NCBI GenBank assembly: GCA_020638855.1
Contig: JACKHT010000003.1
Location: 248,001 to 312,000 of the forward strand
Reading direction: 5' to 3'
DNA: 64,000 bases
Source: Planctomycetota bacterium
Lineage (GTDB): Bacteria > Planctomycetota > UBA1135 > GCA-002686595
Shown: in pieces, positions 35,096 to 44,126 of the stretch
How the letters are laid out: each line of letters begins with the position of its first letter
Numbering within the stretch: the stretch's first letter is position 1
Position numbers and translations under genes: made by a program
The notes under the pieces: model-generated
What the model was told of the DNA's origin: nothing
The model's database searches: none
What the model saw: only the letters and a program-made list of their open reading frames with translations

Positions 35096-36621
35096 GGCTT
35101 CAGCCCTCGGAAGTTCCGGCACCACACCAGGCGGTAGGTATCGACGATGTGGGAGCCCACCTTGACGTCCCACTCCTCGGCGAGCTCCACGGCATCGCAC
35201 TCGATCCGGGCGGCCACGTCAAAGGGTTCGTCGTGATTCGAGAGGAAGAGCAGGTCGGTCCCAGGAGCCGGTTCCGATTGCCACAGGTCGAATTGATCCT
35301 TGCGCTGGTCGACGAGGTAGACCGGGATCCCGAGCAAGCGGCCATAAAACATGGCTCGCGAGGCCAGGGTCCACTGCGCCACCGCCAGAGCTTCGTGCTC
35401 GGGGTCGCGGATGAGCTGGGCGGCCCGTGCTACGGCCTCTTGGAACCCATAGATATCGCGCTGCAGCGAGCGATAGTCAGGAAACGGCACAAATCGATAG
35501 CGCAGCTCGGCATGGACCGCCGCTGTAAGCAATCCCGAGAGGGAGATCGCGACGACCGTGTAGCGTTTCCAAGCCAGCGAACGCCGGAACAGCTCGCCGG
35601 CGCCTATCGGCACGAACAGTAGGAAGAACGGCGAAGTCCAATGGGGTAAGGCGCGCGCCATGAACGAACCCGCCGCAAAGAACAGGAAGATCACCGCGCC
35701 GTAGATGGCCGTCAGCAGCATGGCCGGCTGGCTGCGCTGGCGCAGGGCCTGGATCCAACCGAAGATGGCCACCGGGTACAAAAGAGGGCTGTAGGCGCCC
35801 ACCTGGGCCGCCAGCGACTGCAAGAACTTGTTCAGGTGCAGCGTCCGCGATCCGGAGACATGGTCCCCCTGGTAGGCGAAGCTCGCCCAATCGTGCTGGT
35901 AGTTCCAAATGGCCACTGGACTGGCCAGCGCGGCGGCCAACAGCACTCCCACTAGGGCCTTGGGCGTCAAGATCCGATCCCAACGACCGCGAACGACCAG
36001 GTACACGCCAATCGCCACCGGAAACAGGATCGAGGTGTACTTCGAGAGCCCCGCTAAACCCAACAGAATCCCAAGCCCCGCCCAATCCGACCAGCGGCCT
36101 CGCGCTTCGACCCGCAGTACGTACCACAGGATCGGTACGATCCAAAGGCACAAGAGCGTGTCGGGCAAAAGCATCAAGAACAAAGCACCAAACAGCGGCG
36201 AGGCGCTCAGCGCCGCTACGCCCACGAACGCCATGCGCCGATCGTTCCAAAGCAGCAACAGCCATCCATAACAAAGCCAGCTCGCCACGAACCCGATCAG
36301 GATTGCCGGTAGCCGGATCCCGAGGTTGGTTGGACCCAAGAGCCGGATCGAGAGGGCCTCAACCCAACCCACCAACGGCGGGTGGTCGAAGTAGCTCCAA
36401 TCGGGCAGCATCCCGTACAAGGCATAGTGCGCCTCATCCACGCCCAAGCCAAAGTGGCCTTGGATCCAAAGCCGCCCCACGACGATCGCCGCCAGCAGCG
36501 CCAAGACTGGCGTATGCGGTCCCAGACGGGCTGGGCACCACGGGGCCCTGAACAGGTTCGGCTCTGCCAAGGCTGCGGGTGCCCCACCAGGGTGGGGCGC
36601 GTCGGGATTCGAAGCGTTCAC
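35092..36621 (-). CDS. ArnT/PMT-like membrane glycosyltransferase (GT39/GT83 family)
   Basis: The 509-residue integral membrane protein has about 10-12 hydrophobic helices and the family motif GVDEAHYALYGMLPDWSYFDHPP in its first periplasmic loop, where the acidic Asp-Glu pair is catalytic in ArnT and mannosyltransferases. These use a lipid-linked sugar donor on the periplasmic side. The C-terminal about 130 residues are soluble. The start is uncertain: the GTG at 36621 directly precedes a proline-rich cytoplasmic tail, while the frame is open to a TTG at 36783. It overlaps the PAP2 phosphatase gene, suggesting a joint role with a polyprenyl-phosphate donor. Confidence 0.8.
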   Translation of the reverse strand: MNASNPDAPHPGGAPAALAEPNLFRAPWCPARLGPHTPVLALLAAIVVGRLWIQGHFGLGVDEAHYALYGMLPDWSYFDHPPLVGWVEALSIRLLGPTNLGIRLPAILIGFVASWLCYGWLLLLWNDRRMAFVGVAALSASPLFGALFLMLLPDTLLCLWIVPILWYVLRVEARGRWSDWAGLGILLGLAGLSKYTSILFPVAIGVYLVVRGRWDRILTPKALVGVLLAAALASPVAIWNYQHDWASFAYQGDHVSGSRTLHLNKFLQSLAAQVGAYSPLLYPVAIFGWIQALRQRSQPAMLLTAIYGAVIFLFFAAGSFMARALPHWTSPFFLLFVPIGAGELFRRSLAWKRYTVVAISLSGLLTAAVHAELRYRFVPFPDYRSLQRDIYGFQEAVARAAQLIRDPEHEALAVAQWTLASRAMFYGRLLGIPVYLVDQRKDQFDLWQSEPAPGTDLLFLSNHDEPFDVAARIECDAVELAEEWDVKVGSHIVDTYRLVWCRNFRGLKP

Positions 36622-36947
36622 GCCAGCTGGGGGTCGGGTTCGGAACGGATTTGCATGGCTCGGCGCGTAGCCTAGCAAGCCCTTCTCTTCTCTCCGAACT
36701 CCTTTCGGTTCCGTAATAGAGGCCTCGGGTGCGTTGGCGGGCCAGGGCGCGGATTGGGGAAGTCTTGGTAGGTGATTTGCCAAGGCCTCAAGGTAGCGGA
36801 GAGTGCCCTACGCACATGATTGCGCCGCATGCCGCGCTGGGCTCAGCGCGCGGGCCAGCCCCTGGCCTCCCGAGCTTGGCCCAGCAGGGGCACCTAGGTC
36901 GCGCGAAGGAGATCTCGCACGGGTTCCACGGCCCTAGTCGGGGCCCG
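36622..36947. other. intergenic region between FAD oxidoreductase and GT39-like genes
   Basis: The 326-bp stretch (164 bp if the longer GT39-like start is right) holds no supported gene. A short GC hairpin (GGCCC/GGGCC near 36930-36947) may end transcription of the FAD oxidoreductase. Nothing else was recognised. Confidence 0.4.
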
Positions 36948-38264
36948 CTACGATTCCTTCGAGACGTCGTGCTGGTAGTACTTGGCCCAACCATTGTTGA
37001 GCGAAAAGACCACTTTCTTGGTGAGCACACGCTCCATCCAAATCGGGATCAGGAAGCGTCGATCGGGGCGGAAGTAGTGGTACAGGTGGTCATCGCTTGC
37101 GGTCGGGTCGTTGGTGGCTTGGCGGGCCACGAAGTCGCCGCAAAACGTGGCCCAGGGCAAGCCCACGCAACCGAGCACCAGGTGCAGCCAAGGGTGTTCC
37201 GGCTCGTGGACGATGGTCGGCAGCAAATCACGGGTGGTGTCGATCCTCCCCGGCCAGAATTGCACGAACTTCACGCTTCTCCCAGCGGGAATCCGGTGAT
37301 GGAACTTGCGGATCACCTTGTCGATCACCCAGGCGCTGTGGATGTCGTTTTTTGAAAAGGTGGTCAACATGTCGCCACCCCCAAGCAGCATGCGGTTGTC
37401 GCCCGTCAGGCGGAAGTAGCTGTACACCAACTCAGAATCCCAGCACTGGAAGCGTCCGCTAGGGAAGATGGCCTGGACTTCGGTATCGCTCAAAGGCTCG
37501 CTGATCGATAGGAAGGTCTGCGCGTGGTAGGCGTTGTCGGCATAGGGAGTCAAGCTGCGCGGCAACTTGTCGGCGCACACAAGGATCTGCGCGGCCCGGA
37601 CCGATCCGAGGTGGGTGGTCGCCCGATGATCTTCGAGTTTCAAGACCTCGGAAGCCTCGAAGATCTGGATTCCGTGGTCGAGCAGGACGCGCTTCATGCC
37701 CTGGCAATACATGAGCGCGTCGACTCCGTAGGTGCCCCCATAACGCACGCCGCCCGAGTAGCTGCTCGAGCCGATCACGCCGGCCAATTCGGATTGTGTG
37801 AGGCATTCCTGTTGGAACCCCAGCGATTCCCGCGAAGTCACTTCCTCCTGGACATCCTTCCAGCCGCTCTCACCCAGACCCAGGAACAGACTGTCTTGTA
37901 CTTGCAGGTCGCAGGGGATGGCATGCTCCTGGATGCGCTGCGCCATGAGTTCCACCCCGCGCGTCGCCACGCTCCACAGGTCCCGCGCCCCCTGCTTGCC
38001 AAAGCGCCGGATCAACTGGCTCAGTTCCAGTTCACTATCGGGGGTCAAGAATCCCGCGCTCTTGCCCGAGGAACTACCCCCGCAGATGTTGCGCTCGAGC
38101 ACCACGACCTTGAGCCCGGTGTCCTTGAGCGCGTAGGCCGCTGAAAGCCCGGCTGCTCCGGCCCCCACGATCACCACATCGGCTTCGATGTCCCCGCGGA
38201 GCGGGGGACACATGGGCTCATCGATTCCCAGAAGGGTGGTGTACCACCAATTTTGCAGGATCAT
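36948..38264 (-). CDS. FAD-dependent oxidoreductase (DAO family)
   Basis: The 438-residue protein has the N-terminal dinucleotide motif DVVIVGAGAAGLSAAYAL and an acidic strand end VVVLERN, then the GGSSSGKSAGFLTP flavin segment and a C-terminal flavin region around GCVGLPWATFCGDFVA. The layout (about 25 residues before the Rossmann fold, starting NWWYTTL) is that of the DAO/gamma-glutamylputrescine oxidase-like group. It oxidises an amine or amino acid; the substrate is not predictable. No signal peptide is present. It stands alone between two intergenic gaps. Confidence 0.85.
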   Translation of the reverse strand: MILQNWWYTTLLGIDEPMCPPLRGDIEADVVIVGAGAAGLSAAYALKDTGLKVVVLERNICGGSSSGKSAGFLTPDSELELSQLIRRFGKQGARDLWSVATRGVELMAQRIQEHAIPCDLQVQDSLFLGLGESGWKDVQEEVTSRESLGFQQECLTQSELAGVIGSSSYSGGVRYGGTYGVDALMYCQGMKRVLLDHGIQIFEASEVLKLEDHRATTHLGSVRAAQILVCADKLPRSLTPYADNAYHAQTFLSISEPLSDTEVQAIFPSGRFQCWDSELVYSYFRLTGDNRMLLGGGDMLTTFSKNDIHSAWVIDKVIRKFHHRIPAGRSVKFVQFWPGRIDTTRDLLPTIVHEPEHPWLHLVLGCVGLPWATFCGDFVARQATNDPTASDDHLYHYFRPDRRFLIPIWMERVLTKKVVFSLNNGWAKYYQHDVSKES

Positions 38265-38410
38265 GGGTTTCGGCCGAGCGCAAGTTTGCGCCGAGCGGCT
38301 CGGGAACAGAGTGGTTCACACGCAGTCGTTGTGCAAGGGCTTTTGCCTTCCAAAGGTTTGTTTCGCCCCCGAGCCTGAGCAGGGTGCGAACACCCGCGTT
38401 TGGGGAACAC

Positions 38411-40783
38411 TCAATCGCAGAACGTGATCGCCAGCGCATCCGAAAAGTTGTAGCCCGCCTGCCCGAACCCGGTATCGCGATACCAGAACTGGAAGTTCCA
38501 CGTTGCCCCAGCCGCAATGGTGCCTGCCGGTTGGGGAGGCTGGCTCATGTCCAGCAGGTAGCTGGTCAATCCAAACAGATCCGACTGCAGGACCGGCAAA
38601 CGCTGGAAATGGCTTGCAAAGCACACGTTGCCGTCGCCCGACGGGAACGATGTCGCATCCTGGCCATAGAAGAACAGCCCAAACGCCCCCGGCGGGACCT
38701 GCCAGGCGGTCAGAACCAAGTCGTTGGCCTGCACGCTGGTGCTCCCGAAGTATCCGATCGAAGCGGGCGAACCGGTCGAATTGGGGTTTGCGTTGCAGTA
38801 GGTGAAGGGATCCGGACACGGGTTGTCATAGTGCAAGGTGATCGTCCCTACCGTCGACGTCCCCCCCGGTCCGTGCGCTTGGTAGGTGAGGGTGTCGCTC
38901 CCGGTCGATGTTGCCAAGGCTTGGAGTGCACGCCAGGAACCCGTGCCACCGAGCAGGCTGGCTTGAGCCGGCGCGCTCAGGACGGCGTAACTGATCTGGC
39001 TCGGATCGCTATCGAAGCTCGCCGGTAGTTCCAGGACAAAGGGCTGTTCGACTCCAACCGTCCGTTCGTAGTCGTACACCACGGGTGGAGAAGCCGAGGT
39101 GCCCACACCTGTAGCAGCAATTTGCAGGGCGAGCGGGGCGGACCAGGCGCAACGTCCATCCTGGAAGACGGCTTCCGCCTGCACATAGCCCGCCGCCGCA
39201 CCGAGGTTCTGCCCATAGACCAGCATGCTGCCAGCTGCCGCCTGCGCGCTGGCCACGATTCGCCCATTGCGCCAAAGGCGCACTTCCTGAACGGCCCCCC
39301 CGCTGGCCGCAAAGTCCAATACAAACGCCGTCTCCAAACTCCCACTGGCCGTGCTGGTGCCGAGACTCACACTCGCGGCGTGGTTTTGGAATTCCACCCA
39401 TTGCACCCAATGTCCCGCAAAACGCGCGGCGCTGGAATCGACCGCCCGTACGCGCAACTCATGCCAGCCATCGTCGTAGGCCGTGCTGTCGAGTGCCAGG
39501 GAGGCGCCGACTCCTACGGATTCGCGCCGCACCCCATCGACCCACAACTCGACGCCCGCGATCGAAGCTCCGGGGACGCTGGCCGAGGCCTGGGGGGTGA
39601 GCACCAGCGTGCCCGTCACGGGTCCCGTGGGGGCTCCGGGAACGCTGACGGTCGGCGCCTGGTCGTAGGGCCGCGTCAGGCTGTCCCCCAGGAACAGCGT
39701 TTGGAACGGGGCATAGGCCAAGTGCCGGAACCAGGCTTCTCCCAAAGTCGCTCCCTGGCGGTAGCTGGTGTGCAGCGCGGCGGTTGGGAACTTGCCCGCG
39801 TAATTGCACGGCTCTTCGATGGCCCCCGAAGTGCCACTGGCGCCCTTGGTGAGCCACAGCGTCATCTTGGCCTGCGAGTTGTTGGTCAGATCCGCCGCGT
39901 AGCTCGTGAGATGGTCCGCAAACGAACCCGGCAGCAGGCTGTAGTCCAGGTTCAAGATATCCGGCGTGGCCGCGCCGGTCATGACACCCATGGCATCGTG
40001 GTGCCCCAAGGGAAGCACGTCGAAAAGATGCTGACCGACTCCGCCTGCATTGCCCATTGCAACCACGGCTTGAGGGAACAAACCCTGGCGGGGCCCGCTG
40101 CGAGCCACGTCGGTGGTCTCCATGAAGTACACCGTGCCCACTGGTTGGGTGCCGCGCACGGCCACGCTGCGGTCGATCAGCTCAAGGATTTCCGAAACCG
40201 TGTTGCCGTTCTGACCGGTCCAACCAAGCATGGTTCCGAGGAAGTAGCGCTCGGCGTTCGAAGCCGTACTCGGATTGCCGTTGCGGTAGGCCGTGGCGCC
40301 CGAAAACGCCGCTGCGTCCCAGGCGGTGTTGGCGAAGTGGTTGCGACTCGAAGACGGCAAACCGCCCAGGATGTCCGCGCTCTGGCGTGCGAGGCTGTAG
40401 GCCGATGGCAGCGAAAACTGCTGCACCGCCACGCAGCCATCGCTGACCAGCCCCGGCGCGCTGACCTTGTAGTGATCCCCTGGCGGCAAGATCACGAAGT
40501 CGATCGAATCCTCCAGCCCGCGCGCTGACAGGGTCCCCAAGAAGGCACGGAGCTGCAACTGGACCAAGTCTGCGTAGCCGGCATCGCCACCTGGATCCAT
40601 GTAGAGGATGTGGTTGGCCGGGATGTCGTAGGCGGCTTGGTAGTAGTGCGCCACGTACATCGATTCGGCGTTGTCCGGATCCACGATCAGGAGCGCGCGC
40701 TCGCCGTCTTGCGCCCGGGCCGACACCCAACCGAACGAGATAGCCAGCAGGGAGAGACGCAGGGAGAGGCCCGTTCGGATCAT
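38411..40783 (-). CDS. TIGR03790-like exoprotein with C-terminal NSTG domain (type B)
   Basis: The 790-residue exported protein has a signal peptide (about 1-24, ending VSARA). The N-terminal region (about 28-380) resembles TIGR03790 family proteins: ALLIVDPDNAESMYVAHYYQ, IPANHILYMD, and later YRQGATLGEAWFRHLAYAP with LFLGDSLTRPY. Ig-like beta domains follow (about 390-650). The final 129 residues (662-790) are the type B form of the recurring domain, YCNANPNSTGSPAS ... WNFQFWYRD ... NFSDALAITFCD. The ATG at 40783 directly precedes the signal peptide. Function is unknown; exported and cell-surface or extracellular by context. Confidence 0.75.
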   Translation of the reverse strand: MIRTGLSLRLSLLAISFGWVSARAQDGERALLIVDPDNAESMYVAHYYQAAYDIPANHILYMDPGGDAGYADLVQLQLRAFLGTLSARGLEDSIDFVILPPGDHYKVSAPGLVSDGCVAVQQFSLPSAYSLARQSADILGGLPSSSRNHFANTAWDAAAFSGATAYRNGNPSTASNAERYFLGTMLGWTGQNGNTVSEILELIDRSVAVRGTQPVGTVYFMETTDVARSGPRQGLFPQAVVAMGNAGGVGQHLFDVLPLGHHDAMGVMTGAATPDILNLDYSLLPGSFADHLTSYAADLTNNSQAKMTLWLTKGASGTSGAIEEPCNYAGKFPTAALHTSYRQGATLGEAWFRHLAYAPFQTLFLGDSLTRPYDQAPTVSVPGAPTGPVTGTLVLTPQASASVPGASIAGVELWVDGVRRESVGVGASLALDSTAYDDGWHELRVRAVDSSAARFAGHWVQWVEFQNHAASVSLGTSTASGSLETAFVLDFAASGGAVQEVRLWRNGRIVASAQAAAGSMLVYGQNLGAAAGYVQAEAVFQDGRCAWSAPLALQIAATGVGTSASPPVVYDYERTVGVEQPFVLELPASFDSDPSQISYAVLSAPAQASLLGGTGSWRALQALATSTGSDTLTYQAHGPGGTSTVGTITLHYDNPCPDPFTYCNANPNSTGSPASIGYFGSTSVQANDLVLTAWQVPPGAFGLFFYGQDATSFPSGDGNVCFASHFQRLPVLQSDLFGLTSYLLDMSQPPQPAGTIAAGATWNFQFWYRDTGFGQAGYNFSDALAITFCD

Positions 40784-40874
40784 GGCTGGACGGTGGAGCA
40801 CTTGGGATTGGGGATGGTGCGCGTAGGGACCGCAAACTGCGGCCAGGGTCCAAGGACCCCGGCCGCGGGTTGCC

Positions 40875-42203
40875 TTAGTGGCGAATCGTCTCGGCAAAGG
40901 CCGCCAATTCGCGTTCGATGGTGGCCAAACCTTCCGCCGCCATGCGTTGCTGGGTTTGTTGCAGCATGCTCAGGAACCAACCGCGCTCTTCCGGCGAGAC
41001 GGGGCAACCGATGTTGCTAGGGCCCTTGTCGGTGGGGCGGTCGCTAGCGACGAGTTCGGTGCCGTTCGCATCGGTGATGACGATCCAGGGGATGCCCCCG
41101 GTGCGTTCGCCGCGTAGCTTCGTAGCTACCTCTTCGCCATGCAAGTCGCGTTCGACGTCGATCTTGAGCAGGACGTAGTCCTTGGCCATGGTCTGGGCCA
41201 CTTCGGGGCGCCTGAGGAACTCCTCAAGCTTCGAGCACCAGCCTCACCAGGGGGCGCCGAGGTGCACCAGGACCCGCTTGTTTTCCCGCTGGGCCTGCTT
41301 CAGGGCTTGGGCCCAGAGTTGCTCGGCGTCCAGGGTCTGGGGTTTGTGGGTCTTGAGGAAGGCTTCGAGCCCAGGGCCTTCCAACTCGCTCCAAATCGCC
41401 TCGGCCACTTGGTTGCCTTGGGCATCCAGTACCGACAACGCGCGCTCTTCGAGGATCGATGGACACAGCGGCAACAATTCCGCTTGAGCCACGGCATCCG
41501 GGCGCACGACTTCGAATTCGTTGGATAGGACCCGATTCGCTTGGGGTAGCTGGTTCATGCGCGCCAGCAGTTCGTTCTGGCGCTCCGCAGCTCCCCAGAA
41601 GACCAGTATGCGCTTGCGCTTGTCCTGGGCTTTGCGGCTGGCCTCAGCCAGTGCCGGATGGATCGACGGGGGCGCGGGCTCGGCGATCAGCACGGCTACC
41701 GCGCGCTCCACGTCCCCGTTGGCGAGGTCGGCGACCCGCACCTTGCCCGAGCGATCGATCAGGTAGTAGTCGGGGAATCCGTCGATGTGATAGGCGCTAG
41801 TGGTCTTGTTGTCGATGTCGATTGCGACGGGATAGGGCAAGCCCTGCTGTTGGACAAACTCGGCGGCGTTCTCTCCGCCACGGGTGCTGTGGACTCCGAT
41901 GATGACCAAACCTTGGTCTGCAAAGCGCTCGCTCAATGCCTTGAGTTTAGGAGCTGCGTTGCGACAGGGACCTCACCAAGTGCCCCAAAAGTCGAGCAGG
42001 ACGACTTTGCCTTCGAGCGCCTCCCAAGAGAGCGCAGCACCTTCGGTGTTCAGCCAACCACGGACTTGCAACGCGGGCGGAGCCGCGCCTTCCATGGGAT
42101 CCTTCAGCTCGCGGTTTTTCCCTTCGCGCTGGAAGTCATCGGTACCCGCCCAAGCGGAGAGCGAAAAGCCGATGGTCAGCGCGGCATAGAGGAGGAGTTT
42201 CAT
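40875..42203 (-). CDS. secreted triple thioredoxin-domain selenoprotein with two in-frame UGA (Sec) codons
   Basis: One frame of 442 residues runs from the ATG at 42203 to the stop at 40875 and is broken only by UGA at 41973-41975 (residue 77) and 41244-41246 (residue 320). A signal peptide (1-19) is followed by a TlpA/ResA-like domain (about 40-175; LLDFWGTW-U-GPCRNAAPKL, with a cis-Pro site at HIDGFPDYYLID). Next is a degenerate thioredoxin-like domain (about 190-290; ILVFWGAAERQN, no CxxC). A thioredoxin_7-like domain comes last (about 295-420; VLVHLGAPW-U-GWCSKLEE, with GGIPWIV). Both UGAs replace the first Cys of CxxC, and homology continues after each. Read as two separate stops it would give three fragments, none with a complete redox motif. 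Selenocysteine insertion is inferred. Confidence 0.85.
41211..41228 (-). promoter_or_regulatory. candidate bacterial SECIS for Sec320
   Basis: Starting 15 nt after the UGA at 41244-41246, the mRNA can fold into a 7-bp stem, CUUGAGG/CCUCAGG (one G-U pair), with the 4-nt loop AGUU. The loop starts after 22 nt and has G in its second position. This fits the known bacterial SECIS pattern: short loop, G among the first two loop bases, 4-16 bp stem, 16-37 nt spacing. Confidence 0.65.
41927..41954 (-). promoter_or_regulatory. candidate bacterial SECIS for Sec77
   Basis: After the UGA at 41973-41975 the mRNA can form a 5-bp stem CUCAA/UUGAG with loop GGCA (core 41932-41945). Its base is extended by GCUC/GAGC across an asymmetric internal loop. 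The apical loop begins after 32 nt and has G in both of its first two positions, again within the bacterial SECIS pattern. Confidence 0.6.
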
Positions 42204-42240
42204 GATCCTATTCTCACCCCTGCGAGCCAATCGCACAATG

Positions 42241-42300
42241 CACCCTACGAGGCACACTACGAGGCACCCTACGAGGCACCCTACGAGGCACCCTACGAGC
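42241..42300. repeat. 12-bp tandem repeat, five copies
   Basis: Five copies of CACCCTACGAGG lie just upstream of the selenoprotein start; one copy has an A for C change and the last ends in C. The period is a multiple of three, but the array is outside the assigned coding sequence, in the leader of that gene. Confidence 0.85.
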
Positions 42301-42334
42301 GGGCCGGAGCACCCTACCAAAGGCCCGCAAACAA

Positions 42335-42372
42335 ACGGGTTCCCCCAGAGCTTCCGCCCCGGAGGAACCCGT
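42335..42372 (-). terminator. hairpin after the first tandem exoprotein
   Basis: A 9-bp stem (42335-42343 against 42364-42372) with a 20-nt GC-rich loop follows the stop at 42393 on the minus strand by about 20 bp; TTTGTTTG comes next on that strand. Confidence 0.65.
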
Positions 42373-42392
42373 GTCGGTTCTCGAATCGGACC

Positions 42393-44126
42393 TTAAAAGG
42401 TCCAGGTGACCGCGTTCGAGAAGTTCGAAGTCAGCGGGATGTCCCGGTGCCAGTACTGGAAGTGCCAGGTCTGCCCCGCAAGGATTACACCACCGATCGG
42501 AGCCGGGATCGCGGTCGGGATGTCGTAGCCCGTTCCCGAAGTCGACGTACCGACCAAGTTCTGCATCACACCGAACGGATCGAAGATGCCGACCGAGTTG
42601 AGCGGACCTCCGGTGATGTTGTAGCGAGCGATCAAGTTGGGGGCGCCGGTTGCGAGGCACAACACACCGCTGCCGATGGGCAACCCCGGTGCCTGCAAGC
42701 CCGTACCGATCAACAGGTAGCCAAACTGGCTAGGCGGACCCGAGGTGATGTCCACGTGCACGCCGGTTCCCGGACCTCCCGCCAAGAAGATGTTCATGTT
42801 GGTCGGCCAACCGGTCGAGTTGGGCAGCGGGGTGCACACCACGCCCCCTTCGCACGGGTCGGGGATGCCGTTCATGTTCACGTCGAGCACGAAGCCCATG
42901 GCAATCGCGACCATGTCGTCCACGCCATCGCCATCACAATCCGCGAAGCCACCCACGTGGTGGTCGAGGGCATTGACATCGTCTCCGAAGCCCAAGGCAG
43001 TGCCGGACCGTACGGTCCGCAGGCCCAAGTTCTCGGCCGCAATGAAGATACCGGGGAACGGGGACACGCCGCCGAAGCTGGTGGGCAGGGGCGTGGTCAA
43101 GATATCGCCCTCTTCGATCGGAATACCAAAGATGCTATCGGGCAAACCGATCACACCCGAGCCACGGCGAACCGAGAACAGCAACATGTCGGTGGTGCCA
43201 CCCACCCAGTCGTAGGGCACGATCGACGGTTGGAAGACGCCGTCACCGTTTTCGGCCAAGATCAAGGCATCCAAGTCATCCGCCAAGCCAATCGTCTCGA
43301 GCCCCAACAGGAAACCGGGCGCCCAAACCACCGGAGGCGAGCCAAAGTTGGCCTGCAGCACCGAGGCGCCCGTTGCGCCGTAGGGAGTGCCGGAAGCCAG
43401 GTTGGGGAAGCCACTCAAGGGATCGGGGAATGCCGCATCGAGGCTGAAGTAGGCCACCGGGCCGGGAGTCGCACCCACCGCGAGCACATCCAAAGCATCG
43501 AGGTTGTCCCCAGGGTTTTGTGGCGACGAGCTCGGTAAAGACGGCTCGAGCATGCCCAGGCCCGGGTAGGTGAAGCCAGAGCCCGATACCAAACCGTTGC
43601 CATCGAGCACACCGCGGTGTCCGACCGAGGGGCCGGGCCCCATCGGGGCCACCAAGAGCGCTCCCGTGTTCATGAACACATCGGTGGCGGAGTCACCGGA
43701 AAGGCTCTCACTAGCCACATTGGGCACCATAGGCCCAATCCCGGTGGCGAATCGGTCGACCGAGAAAAGCAAGTGCCCGGGCGCGATCCCCGCGCTGGTG
43801 ACTAGGTCATCCAGACCATACGAGAAGGCATCGACTTCGACAGGGCAGCCCGATCCTGGGCCCGAACCTACACAGCCAGGGTTGAGGCCCAAGCCTGGAA
43901 TCAAGTGCGTCAGCACGATGTCCGGCGTCACCAGCGGACCGAGTCCGGGAGTGCCCCCATTGACGGAGAGCATGTCGCCTTGGGTGATCGGCGTGGTCGT
44001 CGCGGAATCGGGCATCCCGACCGTGGCGCTCTGCCAGTCGATCGAATACAGGATCCGTTGACCAAACGAAGGGGAAGTTAGGAGCAGGGGAGCGGCAGCG
44101 ATGCCGAGTTTGGCGAGAGTCTTCAT
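42393..44126 (-). CDS. tandem exoprotein paralogue 1 with dockerin-like segment and NSTG domain (type A)
   Basis: The 577-residue exported protein has a signal peptide (MKTLAKLGIAAAPLLLTSPS) and an internal duplication. SIDWQSATVGMPDSATTTPI with GDML near the start matches SVRRGSGVIGLPDSIFGIPI with GDIL near residue 320. A dockerin/calcium-loop-like segment (DCDGDGVDD ... DVNMNGIPDPCEG) precedes the final recurring domain (VCTPLPNSTGWPTNMN to SNFSNAVTWTF). The neighbour at 44428-46164 is a full-length paralogue with an almost identical 3' end. A Shine-Dalgarno AAGGA lies about 8 nt before the ATG. Its function is unknown; an extracellular or surface protein is expected. Confidence 0.8.
   Translation of the reverse strand: MKTLAKLGIAAAPLLLTSPSFGQRILYSIDWQSATVGMPDSATTTPITQGDMLSVNGGTPGLGPLVTPDIVLTHLIPGLGLNPGCVGSGPGSGCPVEVDAFSYGLDDLVTSAGIAPGHLLFSVDRFATGIGPMVPNVASESLSGDSATDVFMNTGALLVAPMGPGPSVGHRGVLDGNGLVSGSGFTYPGLGMLEPSLPSSSPQNPGDNLDALDVLAVGATPGPVAYFSLDAAFPDPLSGFPNLASGTPYGATGASVLQANFGSPPVVWAPGFLLGLETIGLADDLDALILAENGDGVFQPSIVPYDWVGGTTDMLLFSVRRGSGVIGLPDSIFGIPIEEGDILTTPLPTSFGGVSPFPGIFIAAENLGLRTVRSGTALGFGDDVNALDHHVGGFADCDGDGVDDMVAIAMGFVLDVNMNGIPDPCEGGVVCTPLPNSTGWPTNMNIFLAGGPGTGVHVDITSGPPSQFGYLLIGTGLQAPGLPIGSGVLCLATGAPNLIARYNITGGPLNSVGIFDPFGVMQNLVGTSTSGTGYDIPTAIPAPIGGVILAGQTWHFQYWHRDIPLTSNFSNAVTWTF

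Noticed and set aside
40875..42203. Reading the region as three separate genes (40875-41201, 41244-41936, 41973-42320) or as a decayed pseudogene
   Set aside because: All three lie in one frame and join only through UGA; the two breaks fall precisely on CxxC cysteines; no frameshift or other stop is present; and the later parts would start from weak TTG/GTG codons in the middle of folds.
40875..42203. UGA recoded to Trp or Gly genome-wide
   Set aside because: Many other genes in the window end normally at TGA, and both internal UGAs sit at Cys positions, not at Trp or Gly positions.
42241..42320. N-terminal extension of the selenoprotein through the 12-bp repeat
   Set aside because: It would place a cysteine/valine/glycine repeat before a good signal peptide that starts at 42203.
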